Assembly: GCA_022447605.1 (NCBI GenBank)
Contig: JAKVBG010000005.1
Span: forward strand, 107,737-171,736
From: Mariniblastus sp.
GTDB lineage: Bacteria; Planctomycetota; Planctomycetia; Pirellulales; Pirellulaceae
DNA: 64,000 nucleotides
Reading direction: 5' to 3'
A model generated the notes under the pieces. It saw nothing but the letters and a program-made list of their open reading frames with translations, did no database searches and had not been told where the DNA came from. How positions within the stretch are numbered: the stretch's first letter is position 1; every line of letters begins with the position of its first letter. A program made the translations under genes and the position numbers. Shown piece after piece: positions 9,450-19,140 of the stretch.

Positions 9450-9483
9450 AGGCCTGTTTGAGCAACGGATCAGGCCTCTTTTT
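9450..9483 (+). terminator. Intrinsic terminator after the small TPR gene
   Basis: AGGCCTG at 9450-9456 pairs with CAGGCCT at 9471-9477 across a 14-nt loop and is followed by CTTTTT at 9478-9483. It overlaps the last codons of the convergent gene at 9470. Confidence 0.65.
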
Positions 9484-9679
9484 CGAGGGCCCTGTCCACG
9501 ACTTCCCGGGCCGTCAACAGGCGACCGGTGGGAGATTCAAAAATCAACCGGCTGGCCGAGGGGTGCTGGACGTTCGCTTCAAACCGGGTAATCAGAGCGT
9601 CCAGATCGACGATACAGCCACTCTCGTTCCTGATCTTTTCCACCAATCGTTCCAACTCCGGGCGGCCTAATTTTCCCAT
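9470..9679 (-). CDS. Small conserved-looking protein, unknown function
   Basis: The 69-residue protein is charged, beginning MGKLGRPELERLVEKI and ending in a helix around AREVVDRALEKEA. The ATG at 9679 is chosen over a GTG at 9709 because a GAGGG Shine-Dalgarno lies 7 nt upstream of it. It has no membrane segment and no Cys/His cluster beyond one Cys. It lies downstream of a secreted-protein gene on the same strand, 118 bp away. I do not recognise a family; coding status is supported by the ribosome-binding site and a plausible amphipathic composition. Confidence 0.55.
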   Translation of the reverse strand: MGKLGRPELERLVEKIRNESGCIVDLDALITRFEANVQHPSASRLIFESPTGRLLTAREVVDRALEKEA

Positions 9680-9797
9680 CGCTTTTCCCTCATGCCGAAA
9701 GGCAACCACTCACATTCGACCCGGCACGGCACCCATTCTACTTGGACACCGCGCGTTCCTCGTGAATCCGGCGCAGCCAACGGTGCCGGGAATGAAT

Positions 9798-10949
9798 TCA
9801 ACGTCGCAAAAGCTGCCTCGGGTAAACGACGCCCGGCACACTGTAATAACCGGCCGGCTGGACACCCCGATCATACGGGAGTTGGTAATACGGAGGCCGA
9901 ACCCGGTTGGCCCCGTAATCGAATCTGGACTGAGGGTGCCGATGGGTCGTCTCGGGATACGATGCCGTATCCGGGTTCAAGGTGGCGGGCTGACTGCTCG
10001 GAATCGGCTGGACAACCGGGTAGGGGTTGGCATGAAAACCAGAAGGCTGCACGGGATACCTCAGACGCTCTACGTCCTGCTGATCCTGAACCCGACCCTG
10101 GCTGGATGGAGAAACCGAGGATGGGGAGGACGGGTTGGCTTGTGTCAAATTACGCTGGTAAACCAACCCGGCAATTCCGACGAAATCACTCCGGACTTGA
10201 GGGGTTATGTTCTGCAAACGTCCCGCCATGCGTTGGACTCCGGCACCGTTCTTTTCCGTGGTCTCATTCAATCGCTGAAGGAAGTTCAGGGACTCGACAA
10301 AATTATGGTCGGCTGTTGAACCAACGATCGGGTTCAGTGTCCTGGCGATCAGGCTGGCAGTAGCATTTTCCACTTTCAGGAAAACATCCAGGGAACATTT
10401 GGCTTTCAAAGCACCCTCAACACCCCGTTCATATTCCGATCGCAAAATCATCACACAGCGACCATGCAGTTTCTTCTTGAGAATCGGCCCCTGGTAACTG
10501 CCCGTCGCATAATAAACGTGAATGTTATTGTTGCCGTAAACCAGTTCGACCTGGCTCGTCGTCCCCTCGCCGTCACTCGAATTCAGCTCGTAGGGCCCGA
10601 TCCGTTCCGTTTCCATCTTGGTAATCCCCATGATTTGCCAGATATTGACAACCACTTCGGGGTGACGAACCAGGAAAACAAAATAGTCCGGATCAATATC
10701 GATCTGCGTGATGGGCAACCGTCGATAGATGCTCGGTTTTTCGAGGACTTCATTAATCTTGCCACTCATGACCTGATTCAGCTGGCCAAACGGCACCGAC
10801 TGGATCGCCTGCTGACGGGCCTGCTTGGAAGAGGTGCCGGACGTGAGCTGTTCGGTGGCGTGCGCCGTTCCCAGGGTAAAAGGCGTTAGTAACAAAAGGG
10901 TTGCCCAAAGCGAGACAAGAGGAATGCAATGGGACAATCGTTCGTTCAT
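9798..10949 (-). CDS. Secreted protein of unknown function, planctomycete type
   Basis: The 383-residue protein has a clear signal peptide (about residues 1-31, hydrophobic LWATLLLLTPF and a TAHA cleavage region). Residues about 45-265 form a globular domain with VPFGQLNQVM, a Y-F-V-F-L strand near PDYFVFL, EVVVNIWQIMGIT and many beta strands. The last 100 residues are rich in Pro, Tyr, Gln and Arg and look disordered. I know no function for this family. It lies upstream of a secreted SH3-domain gene on the same strand, separated by 420 bp, so independent promoters are likely. Export to periplasm or cell surface is the only firm inference. Confidence 0.7.
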   Translation of the reverse strand: MNERLSHCIPLVSLWATLLLLTPFTLGTAHATEQLTSGTSSKQARQQAIQSVPFGQLNQVMSGKINEVLEKPSIYRRLPITQIDIDPDYFVFLVRHPEVVVNIWQIMGITKMETERIGPYELNSSDGEGTTSQVELVYGNNNIHVYYATGSYQGPILKKKLHGRCVMILRSEYERGVEGALKAKCSLDVFLKVENATASLIARTLNPIVGSTADHNFVESLNFLQRLNETTEKNGAGVQRMAGRLQNITPQVRSDFVGIAGLVYQRNLTQANPSSPSSVSPSSQGRVQDQQDVERLRYPVQPSGFHANPYPVVQPIPSSQPATLNPDTASYPETTHRHPQSRFDYGANRVRPPYYQLPYDRGVQPAGYYSVPGVVYPRQLLRR

Positions 10950-11369
10950 TCGAGCTTCCGGAGCGTGGCAATGGGAATCGTGGAGATTCCGGGTCCAAGG
11001 TAAAAACGCAGAGACGCTTAGTACGAATATTTCGGTCGCCAGTGTTCAGCTGAAATAGTTTTTTTGGCGACCTCTTCCCGGATGGCGACAAGTTGTCCGT
11101 CTGGCTGCCAAGGCATCCCTGGATCCCGCCCAATCGCTAGCAGCACCTGCTGTCTGACAGCATTGCTGATCAGAATCTCTGTCTAAGGTCGGTTCAAAAA
11201 GGGACGAGAAGCGTTCATACAGTTGCCATGCGCCGCCGGTCAGGAAGCCGTAACGTGCTGACCGTTTCAGTACCGAGGTCGGTTGCCTCTCGAGACCGAC
11301 GGTGTCATGGAGAATCAAAGACCAAATGCCAGCAGGCATCGAGGGGAATGGAAGAGGCCGAACGAGGGT
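10950..11369 (-). other. Intergenic region between two secreted-protein genes
   Basis: The 420 bp contain a 10-bp palindrome TTCAGCTGAA at 11045-11054 next to a T-run, and a GTCGGT/ACCGAC inverted repeat at 11278-11300. A short frame at 11046-11339 has no family resemblance and is not called. The promoter of the 9798-10949 gene should lie here but is not obvious. Confidence 0.4.
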
Positions 11370-12866
11370 TCAGGGGGATTTCTGCAGGACGACCACACGG
11401 TCCACCGTCACATGATCAAGACGCAGTTGCTGGTGATAACCACGCTGTCCAATCACGCCCACTTTCTGACGCAAATAGCGATGCAAATTCAAGCCGGGAG
11501 CCGGTGATACATGGTGGGTTATTTTACCTGAATCATCCTTGATGACGAAGGTTGACGGTGAATTACCAGAATCGCGCACAAGCTTATCCAACCATCCATA
11601 AGCGTCGTATGTGGTTCCCATCTGGACCTCGAGATCAATCCCACTGCCAACCGGCTTGTCAGACCTCGTGGGACGTGGGCCGGAAACGGGTTGAGATCTG
11701 GAGTGCTCTACCTTGAACTTGAGCTGTTGACAATTTCTCAGCTTGTTCAACAGTCGCTCTGCCTGAGAACGTTCGTTGGGGTCTTCCGAACCTTGGTAAA
11801 TCAACTGGGTTTGCTGAATCAACGGGACCAGCTGCCAACTGGAGGGCGGGTTCAGCATTTCCCGCGTCAGTGCCAGTTCCAGATCGGTCAGCCGTTGTGA
11901 CAGATCCCCGATCTTGGCCATCATCGGAGCATTGGAACCGTTTGTGCCAGGCGACCTACCTGCGGTTCTTCCGTCCAGAGAAGGCATGACGGGCGTTGAC
12001 TGGATATTGGCAAAACGGCTATCGGCAAAACGTTCAGGAGGTCCAATGGCAGTTGCCTGGTTCGTCAGAGGATTCTCCGCTGGAAAAGTCGGGTTGGCAA
12101 CGCGCATCGGCTGACGGGCGCGACGCCAGCCCGAGTTGAAGCTTCCCACTCGCTGGTTCGATCGCGCGGGTGAATCGATTCGCGTGGGCGTGGCAAGGGG
12201 TTGAGAAGCGGAACCACTGACCCGCGTTCCGTTCGCCTCCAAATCAACCGTCGCTCCGATTGAACCGGAGCCTTCCGAAGCAAATGTTCCCTGCCCTTCG
12301 GACGGAGTGGTGATGGAATCCGGTACTTGGACAATTTCCTGGCGAAGTGTTTTCGAGTACTCGATCTCGGAACTTTGGATCCAACGAAACTCACCCGACG
12401 GGGGAGATATCTGGTACCAAGGCTGCGACTCGCCATCGGCTGTTTCCCAATCAAGCTGTCCCTGGATCTCCACTTCTTCGCCACGTTTCAATTTGACTTG
12501 CCACATCGGCTCAGCCACATCGGCTAACCGTGTTCCCACCCAGGCCTGGGTGCCCTCTCGGGTGACTCTTCCCAATCCCCCTTCGATCGATTCCACTGAA
12601 TCAACGGGGATCATGCTGAAACTCCCTACCACGGGGCGTATGGCGCACCAGCCACCCGGGTCATGGCGATAGACTTCCACCATCGTTCCCTGGGTCAACT
12701 GATCAGTCGGGTAATGGAGCTTGCCGGGGCCGGAATAGACATGGACCCCGTCGTTCTTGACCGTCGCCTCGTAGGGCAAAGTTTCCACTTCCTGCGCGCA
12801 GGTCGTTGCGACTCCCGCCAGGAGCCCCAGAATCAATGTCGAAATGAAGACTGTGAGCAAGCGCAT
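11370..12866 (-). CDS. Secreted protein with two SH3-like domains
   Basis: The 498-residue protein starts at the ATG at 12866 (MRLLTVFISTLILGLLAG), which gives a signal peptide ending near residue 24; the frame extends to 13097 but that extension is Cys/Arg-rich and unlike a leader. Residues about 30-92 (VHVYSGPGKLHYPTDQL, WCAIRP) and about 100-165 (AWVGTRLADV, PWYQISPPSGEFRWI) resemble bacterial SH3 domains, usually wall- or peptide-binding. A low-complexity linker, a short coiled coil near IGDLSQRLTDLELAL and a C-terminal domain with TYDAYGWLDKLV follow. This layout is familiar from planctomycete genomes, but no activity is known to me. Probably periplasmic or cell-envelope. Confidence 0.78.
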   Translation of the reverse strand: MRLLTVFISTLILGLLAGVATTCAQEVETLPYEATVKNDGVHVYSGPGKLHYPTDQLTQGTMVEVYRHDPGGWCAIRPVVGSFSMIPVDSVESIEGGLGRVTREGTQAWVGTRLADVAEPMWQVKLKRGEEVEIQGQLDWETADGESQPWYQISPPSGEFRWIQSSEIEYSKTLRQEIVQVPDSITTPSEGQGTFASEGSGSIGATVDLEANGTRVSGSASQPLATPTRIDSPARSNQRVGSFNSGWRRARQPMRVANPTFPAENPLTNQATAIGPPERFADSRFANIQSTPVMPSLDGRTAGRSPGTNGSNAPMMAKIGDLSQRLTDLELALTREMLNPPSSWQLVPLIQQTQLIYQGSEDPNERSQAERLLNKLRNCQQLKFKVEHSRSQPVSGPRPTRSDKPVGSGIDLEVQMGTTYDAYGWLDKLVRDSGNSPSTFVIKDDSGKITHHVSPAPGLNLHRYLRQKVGVIGQRGYHQQLRLDHVTVDRVVVLQKSP

Positions 12867-13124
12867 AAGTCCTTGGAATCCTCGATTGGATCGGCCAAAC
12901 ACTCTTCCCTGAGCCGGACAGAGGCAGCAGGCTGCGGGTTTGTAGCGGAATCGAGATAGGCGAACAATACGAACCGGGAAAAACAAGCTATCACCGGACC
13001 GAAAGCAGCCTGCCTGGCACTTGGAAACGATAGCCATTTCCAAGCATTCCCAGGGGATGCTGACCTGATCGAGGCTCTGAATCGAACCGATAACCACCCG
13101 CCTGCCACTCAGCGGGCGACTCTT

Positions 13125-13940
13125 TCAAAACCGGAAACCGGCCTGGGGTCCGGCCTGGGTCACCGTCATGACCTCGGGACCCGTCTCCGTCATCAGAATC
13201 GTATGTTCAAACTGTGCCGAAACCTTGCCATCGACCGTGCGCACCGTCCAACCGTCCGACCTGTCACAGACTGTCTTGGCCGTGCCACCATTGATCATCG
13301 GCTCAATCGTAAAACAGGTCCCGGGGTACAACCGTTCCTGGCGTGATTGCCGATTGGCGACGTGCGGAATATTGGGAGGCTGGTGAAACTTCTGCCCAAT
13401 CCCGTGACCGATATATTTATCCACAACCCCGAAATCGGGAAAATGCTGTTGAACGTAATCGACAATGGCATCACCAATATTGGAAATCTGGCAACCAGGT
13501 TGAATCGCCTCGATGGCCAGGTACAGGCAGTCAAAAGCGCACTGCGTGACATCCTTGACGTGCGGCGGGACATCCCCAATCAGGAATGTCTCCGACTGAT
13601 CCCCATGCCAACCATCAACGATGGAGGTCAAGTCGACGTTGGCAATGTCGCCAGGTTGCAGTTCGTACTCGCCGGGGATCCCATGACAAATCACGTCGTT
13701 GACGCTGATACAACAGCTCTTGGGAAACGGGAATTTCTCGCCTGGGTAACCGAGACAGGCCGGTGTGTGACCGTGGTCGAGGGTAAATTCGTGAACCAGC
13801 CGATCAATCTCGCCAGTCGCAATGCCCGGTTGAATATGCGGTCGAACAAAATCCAAGACCCGCGCATTGAACTTGCAGGCCAATCGCATCTTTTCGCGCT
13901 GGTCTTCGGTTAACAGGTACTTGGAGCGTCGACGAATCAC
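13125..13940 (-). CDS. map: Type I methionine aminopeptidase
   Basis: The 271-residue protein removes the initiator methionine from nascent proteins. All metal ligands are present: the aspartates of NVDLTSIVDGWHGDQS, the histidine of GHGIGQKFH, the glutamate of FTIEPMINGG and the glutamate of QFEHTILMTETG. The substrate-side CISVNDVICHGIP histidine is also kept. The block GHGIGQKFHQPP differs slightly from the common GFHEEP. It has no N-terminal zinc-finger extension. It is divergent from leuS across 348 bp. Identity is secure. Confidence 0.95.
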   Translation of the reverse strand: MIRRRSKYLLTEDQREKMRLACKFNARVLDFVRPHIQPGIATGEIDRLVHEFTLDHGHTPACLGYPGEKFPFPKSCCISVNDVICHGIPGEYELQPGDIANVDLTSIVDGWHGDQSETFLIGDVPPHVKDVTQCAFDCLYLAIEAIQPGCQISNIGDAIVDYVQQHFPDFGVVDKYIGHGIGQKFHQPPNIPHVANRQSRQERLYPGTCFTIEPMINGGTAKTVCDRSDGWTVRTVDGKVSAQFEHTILMTETGPEVMTVTQAGPQAGFRF

Positions 13941-14288
13941 GGACTATCTAAACCGCACCAGGTGAAGAAAATTGCCAGCAGGAATGGATGTCGGGTTGCC
14001 GTGACACATCTGCAGCAGGGACAACCTGACCCTCTTCCAAGATCGTCAAGTTTACTCAATCTGCCCGGAAAAACCTACTATCAAAACGGCAAATCAGGCG
14101 GGCCGACTCTTCTCTCGCGCAGGGAAGGACAAAGGAATCGCAAGCATTACCCGCAAATGGCGCATGCCCAGAGCGGGGCAATTTTGGTAGGATAGCCGGT
14201 TTTCAAACAGGACGGTCCGAGCCTGCTTTTGATTGACTCGACGGGCGACGCCCGGCCACTTGATCCGGAAACTGGAAGGATTGTTTAG
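13941..14288. other. Divergent intergenic region map/leuS
   Basis: The 348 bp between the divergent starts must carry promoters for both genes. A weak TAGGAT box lies near 14189 for leuS, without a good -35. A GAAGGA Shine-Dalgarno lies 9 nt before the leuS GTG. No gene is seen. Confidence 0.45.
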
Positions 14289-17129
14289 GTGCCACGATAT
14301 AACCCAGCAGAAATTGAGCCGCGGTGGCAGCGATATTGGGATGAAAACAAGACGTTTCAAACCCCGGACAAGGTAAGCGACGACAAGGTCTACATCCTGG
14401 ACATGTTTCCGTATCCCAGCGGATCCGGTCTGCACGTCGGCCACCCCGAGGGCTACACCGCAACCGATATCGTAGCCCGTTACAGCCGAATGCTCGGCAA
14501 ATCGGTCCTGCACCCGATGGGTTACGATGCGTTTGGTCTGCCGGCCGAAGAGTACGCCATCAAGACGAACACGCCACCCCGCGAATCGACAGAGGCCAAT
14601 ATTTCCACGTTTCGCCGGCAATTGAAGATGCTCGGCTTCAGTTACGATTGGGACCGCGAACTGGCAACGACCGATGTCGAGTACTTCCGCTGGACCCAGT
14701 GGATCTTTCTGGTCCTGTTTGATACCTGGTTTGACGAGGAACGTAAGCAAGGCCGTCCCATTGAGGAACTGCCGATTCCCGAGAGCGTCGAGTCAGCCGG
14801 CCCTGCCGCAGTTGCCATCTATCGCGACGAACACCGTTTGGCCTATCAATCCGACGCGCTGGTCAATTGGTGCCCGGCGCTCGGAACCGTACTGGCAAAC
14901 GAGGAAGTGATCGATGGCCGTTCTGAGCGGGGGAGCCATCCCGTTCAGAGAATCCCTTTGCGTCAGTGGATGTTGCGGATCACGGCTTATGCCGACCGCT
15001 TGAGCGACGACCTGGAAGACTTGAATTGGCCCGATGGCATCAAGAAGCTGCAACGCGACTGGATCGGTCGAAGCACGGGCGCGGAAATCGATTTCTTCGT
15101 CGGCTCACAAGATGACGCCCAACCATGGCAGCAGGATCGAGCCACGGGGGGATTCCCGCGAAAACCGACCGACTGTGAAATTCGTGTTTACACGACACGG
15201 CCCGACACGCTGTTTGGGGCAACCTACATGGTCATCGCCCCGGAACACCCGCTGGTCGAAACGTTGACGACCGCAGACCAGTCCGCCGCCGTACAAAAAT
15301 ACTGTTCGGAAGCCGCATTCAAAAGTGACCGCGATCGACAGGATGACAAGACCAAGAAAACGGGGGTCTTCACGGGAAGCTACGCGATCAATCCGGCCAC
15401 GCAGCAGCCGATCCCGATCTGGATCGCCGATTACGTGTTGGTCAGCTACGGAACCGGCGCGATCATGGCCGTTCCGGCCCACGACACCCGGGACTTCCAA
15501 TTCGCCGAGACATTTGGCTTACCGATCATTCCGGTTTACCAGCCGTCCGACGGAGCGGACGTCGATGTCAAAAGCGTGTTGGCAGGCAAGGCTTGCTACA
15601 CCGGTCCGGGAACGGCCATTCACTCCGGTTCGTATGACGGCATGGACATCGAGCAGTTCAAGCGACAGATCATTGCCGACATGGTCGCGGCCGGTTGGGG
15701 CCGTGAAGCGGTCAACTACAAACTGAGGGACTGGCTGTTCAGTCGCCAACGGTTCTGGGGCGAACCGTTTCCCATCCTGCATGAACTGGATGACGAGGGG
15801 AACAAAACCGGTGTGATCCGCGGCGTCGATCCAGCCGATTTACCAGTCGACTTGCCTGTGCTTGAAGATTTCCGACCCCATGGTCGACCGGAACCACCCT
15901 TGGAAAAAGCGGACGACCAATGGCTTTACCCGGTAGTGGATGGCCACCGCTACAAACGTGAAACCAACACCATGCCGCAGTGGGCCGGATCCTGCTGGTA
16001 TTATTTGAGGTTTATCGACCCCCGTAATGACCAGGCCTTTATCGATGCGGAACTTGAGCGGAAGTGGATGCCGGTCGACCTGTACATCGGCGGGGCTGAG
16101 CATGCCGTGCTGCACCTGCTCTACTCCCGCTTCTGGCACAAAGTCCTCTATGACCGGGGGTATCTCTCCTGTCCCGAACCGTTCGGACAACTGGTCAACC
16201 AGGGAATGATCCTGGGGGAAATGGAGTTCACCGGTTACCGCAACACAAACGAACAGTGGATCAGCTCGGTCGACGTCGAGACGAATGAAGAACGCCAGCC
16301 CGTTTCCAAGGAAGACGGCTCGCCCCTGCAGGTCGTCAAACTGGATTCCGACCAGACAGAAAAGCGGGGTGACTTCTTTGTCCTGAAATCAGCTCCGGAA
16401 ATCCGGATCGACTCGCGGGCACACAAGATGTCCAAGGCGCGAGGCAATGTGGTCAACCCGGATGAAGTCGTGGCCGATTACGGTGCCGACGCCCTGCGTC
16501 TCTACGAAATGTTCATGGGCCCACTGGAACAATCCAAGCCGTGGAGCATGGCGGGTGTCAGTGGTGTGCGGAATTTCCTGGATCGTGTCTGGCGCATGGT
16601 CGTCAACGACCGGGCCGAAGAATACGAGTTGAACGGGGCCATCACCGATACCGAACCGACGGAAGACCAGTTAAGAGTATTGCACAAGACGATCAAGGCG
16701 GTGACCGAAGACATCGAAACGCTCAGTTTCAATACGGCCATCGCCAGGATGATGGAATTCGTCAATTTTTTCACCAAGGAAAACGAGCGGCCGCGGTCGG
16801 TCATCCAGCCCTTCCTGCTAATCCTCTCACCGTTTGCACCCCATCTGAGTGAAGAGCTCTGGCTTCGCCTGGGAAATGGGCAGACACTGGCTTACGAGAA
16901 GTGGCCCGTTTTTGACGCCTCGCTGATCGTTGAACAGTCGATCGAGATCCCGATTCAACTGAAAGGGAAGGTGCGAGCGCGGATCCGCGTGGCAAGAGGG
17001 TTGGAACAGGCAGAACTGGAAAAGGCAGCCCGTTCCGATGAACGGATCAGCCAGCTGTTGGAGGGGAAGCAGGTCCGCAAGGTCATCGTGGTCCCTGATC
17101 GACTGGTCAATTTCGTAGTCTCGGATTGA
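14289..17129 (+). CDS. leuS: Leucyl-tRNA synthetase
   Basis: The 946-residue class Ia synthetase charges tRNA-Leu. It starts with GTG ([13 protein letters not shown] follows), supported by GAAGGA 9 nt upstream. The HIGH signature is [12 protein letters not shown] at about residues 40-51. The KMSKS loop reads KMSKA at residues 713-717, followed by [14 protein letters not shown]1 editing domain is present ([14 protein letters not shown], then [12 protein letters not shown]). It is longer than the roughly 860-residue enzymes of model bacteria, with inserts around residues 650-710. The C-terminal anticodon-binding and tail regions are intact. Identity is secure. Confidence 0.97.
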   Translation: MPRYNPAEIEPRWQRYWDENKTFQTPDKVSDDKVYILDMFPYPSGSGLHVGHPEGYTATDIVARYSRMLGKSVLHPMGYDAFGLPAEEYAIKTNTPPRESTEANISTFRRQLKMLGFSYDWDRELATTDVEYFRWTQWIFLVLFDTWFDEERKQGRPIEELPIPESVESAGPAAVAIYRDEHRLAYQSDALVNWCPALGTVLANEEVIDGRSERGSHPVQRIPLRQWMLRITAYADRLSDDLEDLNWPDGIKKLQRDWIGRSTGAEIDFFVGSQDDAQPWQQDRATGGFPRKPTDCEIRVYTTRPDTLFGATYMVIAPEHPLVETLTTADQSAAVQKYCSEAAFKSDRDRQDDKTKKTGVFTGSYAINPATQQPIPIWIADYVLVSYGTGAIMAVPAHDTRDFQFAETFGLPIIPVYQPSDGADVDVKSVLAGKACYTGPGTAIHSGSYDGMDIEQFKRQIIADMVAAGWGREAVNYKLRDWLFSRQRFWGEPFPILHELDDEGNKTGVIRGVDPADLPVDLPVLEDFRPHGRPEPPLEKADDQWLYPVVDGHRYKRETNTMPQWAGSCWYYLRFIDPRNDQAFIDAELERKWMPVDLYIGGAEHAVLHLLYSRFWHKVLYDRGYLSCPEPFGQLVNQGMILGEMEFTGYRNTNEQWISSVDVETNEERQPVSKEDGSPLQVVKLDSDQTEKRGDFFVLKSAPEIRIDSRAHKMSKARGNVVNPDEVVADYGADALRLYEMFMGPLEQSKPWSMAGVSGVRNFLDRVWRMVVNDRAEEYELNGAITDTEPTEDQLRVLHKTIKAVTEDIETLSFNTAIARMMEFVNFFTKENERPRSVIQPFLLILSPFAPHLSEELWLRLGNGQTLAYEKWPVFDASLIVEQSIEIPIQLKGKVRARIRVARGLEQAELEKAARSDERISQLLEGKQVRKVIVVPDRLVNFVVSD

Positions 17130-17187
17130 GGTCGCCCCGAACTTGCTTGGAGCATCTGCCGGGACAGTCAATGCACCTTGGCATGTT

Positions 17188-17221
17188 TTGTATGACTGAA
17201 CTTCTTGTATGACTGAACTTC
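17188..17221 (+). repeat. Perfect 17-bp tandem duplication over the mutY start
   Basis: The unit TTGTATGACTGAACTTC occurs at 17188-17204 and again, immediately adjacent, at 17205-17221 with no mismatch. Each copy contains an ATG followed by codons for Thr-Glu-Leu-Leu. As 17 is not a multiple of three, the two ATGs are in different frames. Confidence 0.95.
17192..17212 (+). CDS. Possible six-codon leader ORF coupled to mutY
   Basis: The first duplicated ATG opens a frame MTELLV ending in TGA at 17210-17212, which overlaps the mutY ATG at 17209 in an ATGA junction typical of translational coupling. It has no independent evidence of translation and may be an accident of the duplication. Confidence 0.3.
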   Translation: MTELLV

Positions 17222-18330
17222 TGAATCAGTTTCCGGATGCCACTTGCCTGGAGTCACGATCGGGATTCCAGAGGAAACTGTTGAAGTGGTTCGACCGAAA
17301 CCAGCGTGATTTACCCTGGCGCCGGAACCGGAACCGGTACCGTGTCTGGGTCAGCGAAATCATGTTGCAGCAGACACAAGTCACCACGGTCATCGATTAT
17401 TACCGCCGGTTCATTCAGCGTTTCCCCAATGTCAAGACATTGGCCCAGGCCGACGTGGAAGACGTCCTGAAACAATGGGAGGGGTTGGGGTATTACCGCC
17501 GGGCTCGGCAGATGCATGCGGCCGCCCGAGTGATCATGGAAACCCACAAGGGCCGCTTCCCCAGAGATTACCAGGCCGTCTTGCAGTTGCCTGGTATCGG
17601 CCGGTACACGGCCGGTGCGATCCTGTCGATTGCTGATGACCTCCCCCTGCCCATTCTTGAGGGCAACACGATACGACTCTTTTCCCGGCTATTACTACTG
17701 CATTCGGATCCCCGTTCGAGCCGCAACCAGAAGTGGTTGTGGGAATTCGCCGAGACCCTTCTGCCATCCCAGCGGACCGGCGATTTCAACCAGGCGCTGA
17801 TGGAACTGGGGGCTCTGATCTGCACTCCCAACGCGCCCGACTGCCTGCACTGTCCCGTTCAATTTTGTTGCCCAGCCTTCGCCCAGGGCAAGCAGGGGGA
17901 AATCCCGGTGCGCGTCAGGAAAATCAACTACCTGGAGACGAACGAGGCGGTGGTGCTCGTCTCCCGCAAACGGCGTTTCCTGGTGCGAAAATGCCTACCG
18001 GACGAGAGGTGGGCCGGCCTCTGGGATTTCCCCAGATACTCCCTGGACGACACACCCAGCGGGGAGCGACAGCGCTGTGGCGCATTGCAGAAACAGCTTC
18101 AGCAGGACTACGGCCTGCAGACAACCGTGGCTGCCATGGACCAGGAAATCCGCCATGCGGTCACACGATTCCGCATCACTCTTTCATGCTACCAGGCTCT
18201 GGACGTTCGGGGGCGCCTGAAAAAAGACCGCCGCGAATCTTGCTGGGTATCGCCCGATGAAATTCGCGAACTGCCGTTGAGTGCCACCGGCCGAAAAATT
18301 GCCGAACGCCTGATCCGGCAAGACGGCTGA
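17209..18330 (+). CDS. mutY: A/G-specific adenine glycosylase, catalytic Asp replaced by Glu
   Basis: The 373-residue protein is MutY, which removes adenine opposite 8-oxoguanine. The catalytic Glu is at residue 50 in WVSEIMLQQTQV, the helix-hairpin-helix reads LPGIGRYTAGAI, and the [4Fe-4S] ligands are C205, C212, C215 and C221. A C-terminal NUDIX-like recognition domain contains FLVRK and WAGLWDFPR. These landmarks sit exactly 13 residues beyond their E. coli counterparts (E37, C192). At the matching position of catalytic Asp138 this protein has Glu151, in PILEGNTIRL. The start lies inside a tandem duplication. It follows leuS by 79 bp and may be co-transcribed. Orthology is firm; activity of the Glu variant is open. 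Confidence 0.93.
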   Translation: MTELLNQFPDATCLESRSGFQRKLLKWFDRNQRDLPWRRNRNRYRVWVSEIMLQQTQVTTVIDYYRRFIQRFPNVKTLAQADVEDVLKQWEGLGYYRRARQMHAAARVIMETHKGRFPRDYQAVLQLPGIGRYTAGAILSIADDLPLPILEGNTIRLFSRLLLLHSDPRSSRNQKWLWEFAETLLPSQRTGDFNQALMELGALICTPNAPDCLHCPVQFCCPAFAQGKQGEIPVRVRKINYLETNEAVVLVSRKRRFLVRKCLPDERWAGLWDFPRYSLDDTPSGERQRCGALQKQLQQDYGLQTTVAAMDQEIRHAVTRFRITLSCYQALDVRGRLKKDRRESCWVSPDEIRELPLSATGRKIAERLIRQDG

Positions 18331-18374
18331 GGCGGCCTGGCCGAAAGCTGTCAAACCAGCCACTCCATTCGGTA

Positions 18375-18614
18375 TCAGGGGGGATCGTGACCACCGGGGT
18401 TAAATGGGTTGCAGCGACAAATTCGCCAGATGCCCTTGGCCGAGCCGACAATCGCTCCATGCTTCTCCACCGCTTCGATAAAGTAGGCGCTGCAGGTCGG
18501 TGAAAACCGGCATTGCTGTCCCATGATCGGGCTCAGGAAAATCTGGTAGAGGCGGACCGATTTGATCAGCAACCAACCAGGCAGTCGCCAGAGGGCTTTC
18601 ATCCAGGATCGCAT
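18375..18614 (-). CDS. yidD: Membrane protein insertion efficiency factor YidD
   Basis: The 79-residue protein matches the YidD (DUF37) family. It has the amphipathic N-terminus with [16 protein letters not shown], the conserved [15 protein letters not shown] block and the C-terminal [18 protein letters not shown]. It assists YidC-dependent insertion at the inner face of the membrane. It lies 68 bp downstream of rnpA in the usual rnpA-yidD order. The yidC gene is not in the window. Identity is secure. Confidence 0.95.
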   Translation of the reverse strand: MRSWMKALWRLPGWLLIKSVRLYQIFLSPIMGQQCRFSPTCSAYFIEAVEKHGAIVGSAKGIWRICRCNPFNPGGHDPP

Positions 18615-18682
18615 ATCAAATTAAAACCATTTTTCTGTTCCAAAGTCGGCACCTCCAGGCGGTCAGGTACACCCACATCGTC

Positions 18683-19072
18683 CTATGCCTTCTCCTGCTC
18701 GCCGCGCCGCAGCCTGTGGTGCAGCTGATCCACCAACCTGGGCAATGACTTGGCAACTTGCTGATAGTCACAACGGGCCCCTCGCCGAGGGCGGACCACG
18801 AGGTCCAAACCGGTTGGCAATCGTTTTCGCTGCAAACGGAAAACTTCCCGGATCACACGTTTCCAACGGTTGCGAGTCACGGCGCAACCGACCCGCCGAC
18901 TGACCGACAAACCGAGACGTGTCGCCCCCGCTCCATTATCGACCGCTTTGATCACTAACGTCCGGTCGGCCACGTAGGCGTCCGATTGGTACACCCGTTC
19001 GAAATCGGCTTGATTCCGAAGTCGATTCGATTTGCAGAAGCGGAAATTCTGGTTGTCCGTCGGTTGATTCAT
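18683..19072 (-). CDS. rnpA: Ribonuclease P protein component
   Basis: The 129-residue basic protein binds RNase P RNA for 5' maturation of tRNAs. It has the early FRFCKSNRLRNQADFERVY block and the RNR motif region SVSRRVGCAVTRNRWKRVIRE, followed by DLVVRPRRGA. The ATG at 19072 is preferred; a GTG three codons upstream (19081) is possible, and neither has a strong Shine-Dalgarno sequence. The ribosomal protein gene rpmH, normally just upstream, is absent; a dnaJ-family gene lies there instead, 69 bp away. Confidence 0.93.
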   Translation of the reverse strand: MNQPTDNQNFRFCKSNRLRNQADFERVYQSDAYVADRTLVIKAVDNGAGATRLGLSVSRRVGCAVTRNRWKRVIREVFRLQRKRLPTGLDLVVRPRRGARCDYQQVAKSLPRLVDQLHHRLRRGEQEKA

Positions 19073-19140
19073 GACAGGCACTCTGCCGAACGGGGAAGGG
19101 ATTCAATGCGATTTTTTCCGGGGTGAAGGGCAGACGGATC

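Noticed and set aside
9528..10363. Two overlapping plus-strand frames opposite the 9798-10949 secreted gene
   Set aside because: Arg/Gly/Pro-rich without structure; the minus-strand gene has a signal peptide and is preferred.
11046..11339. 97-codon minus frame between two secreted genes
   Set aside because: No Shine-Dalgarno sequence, no family resemblance and Cys/Arg/Thr-rich disorder at the end.
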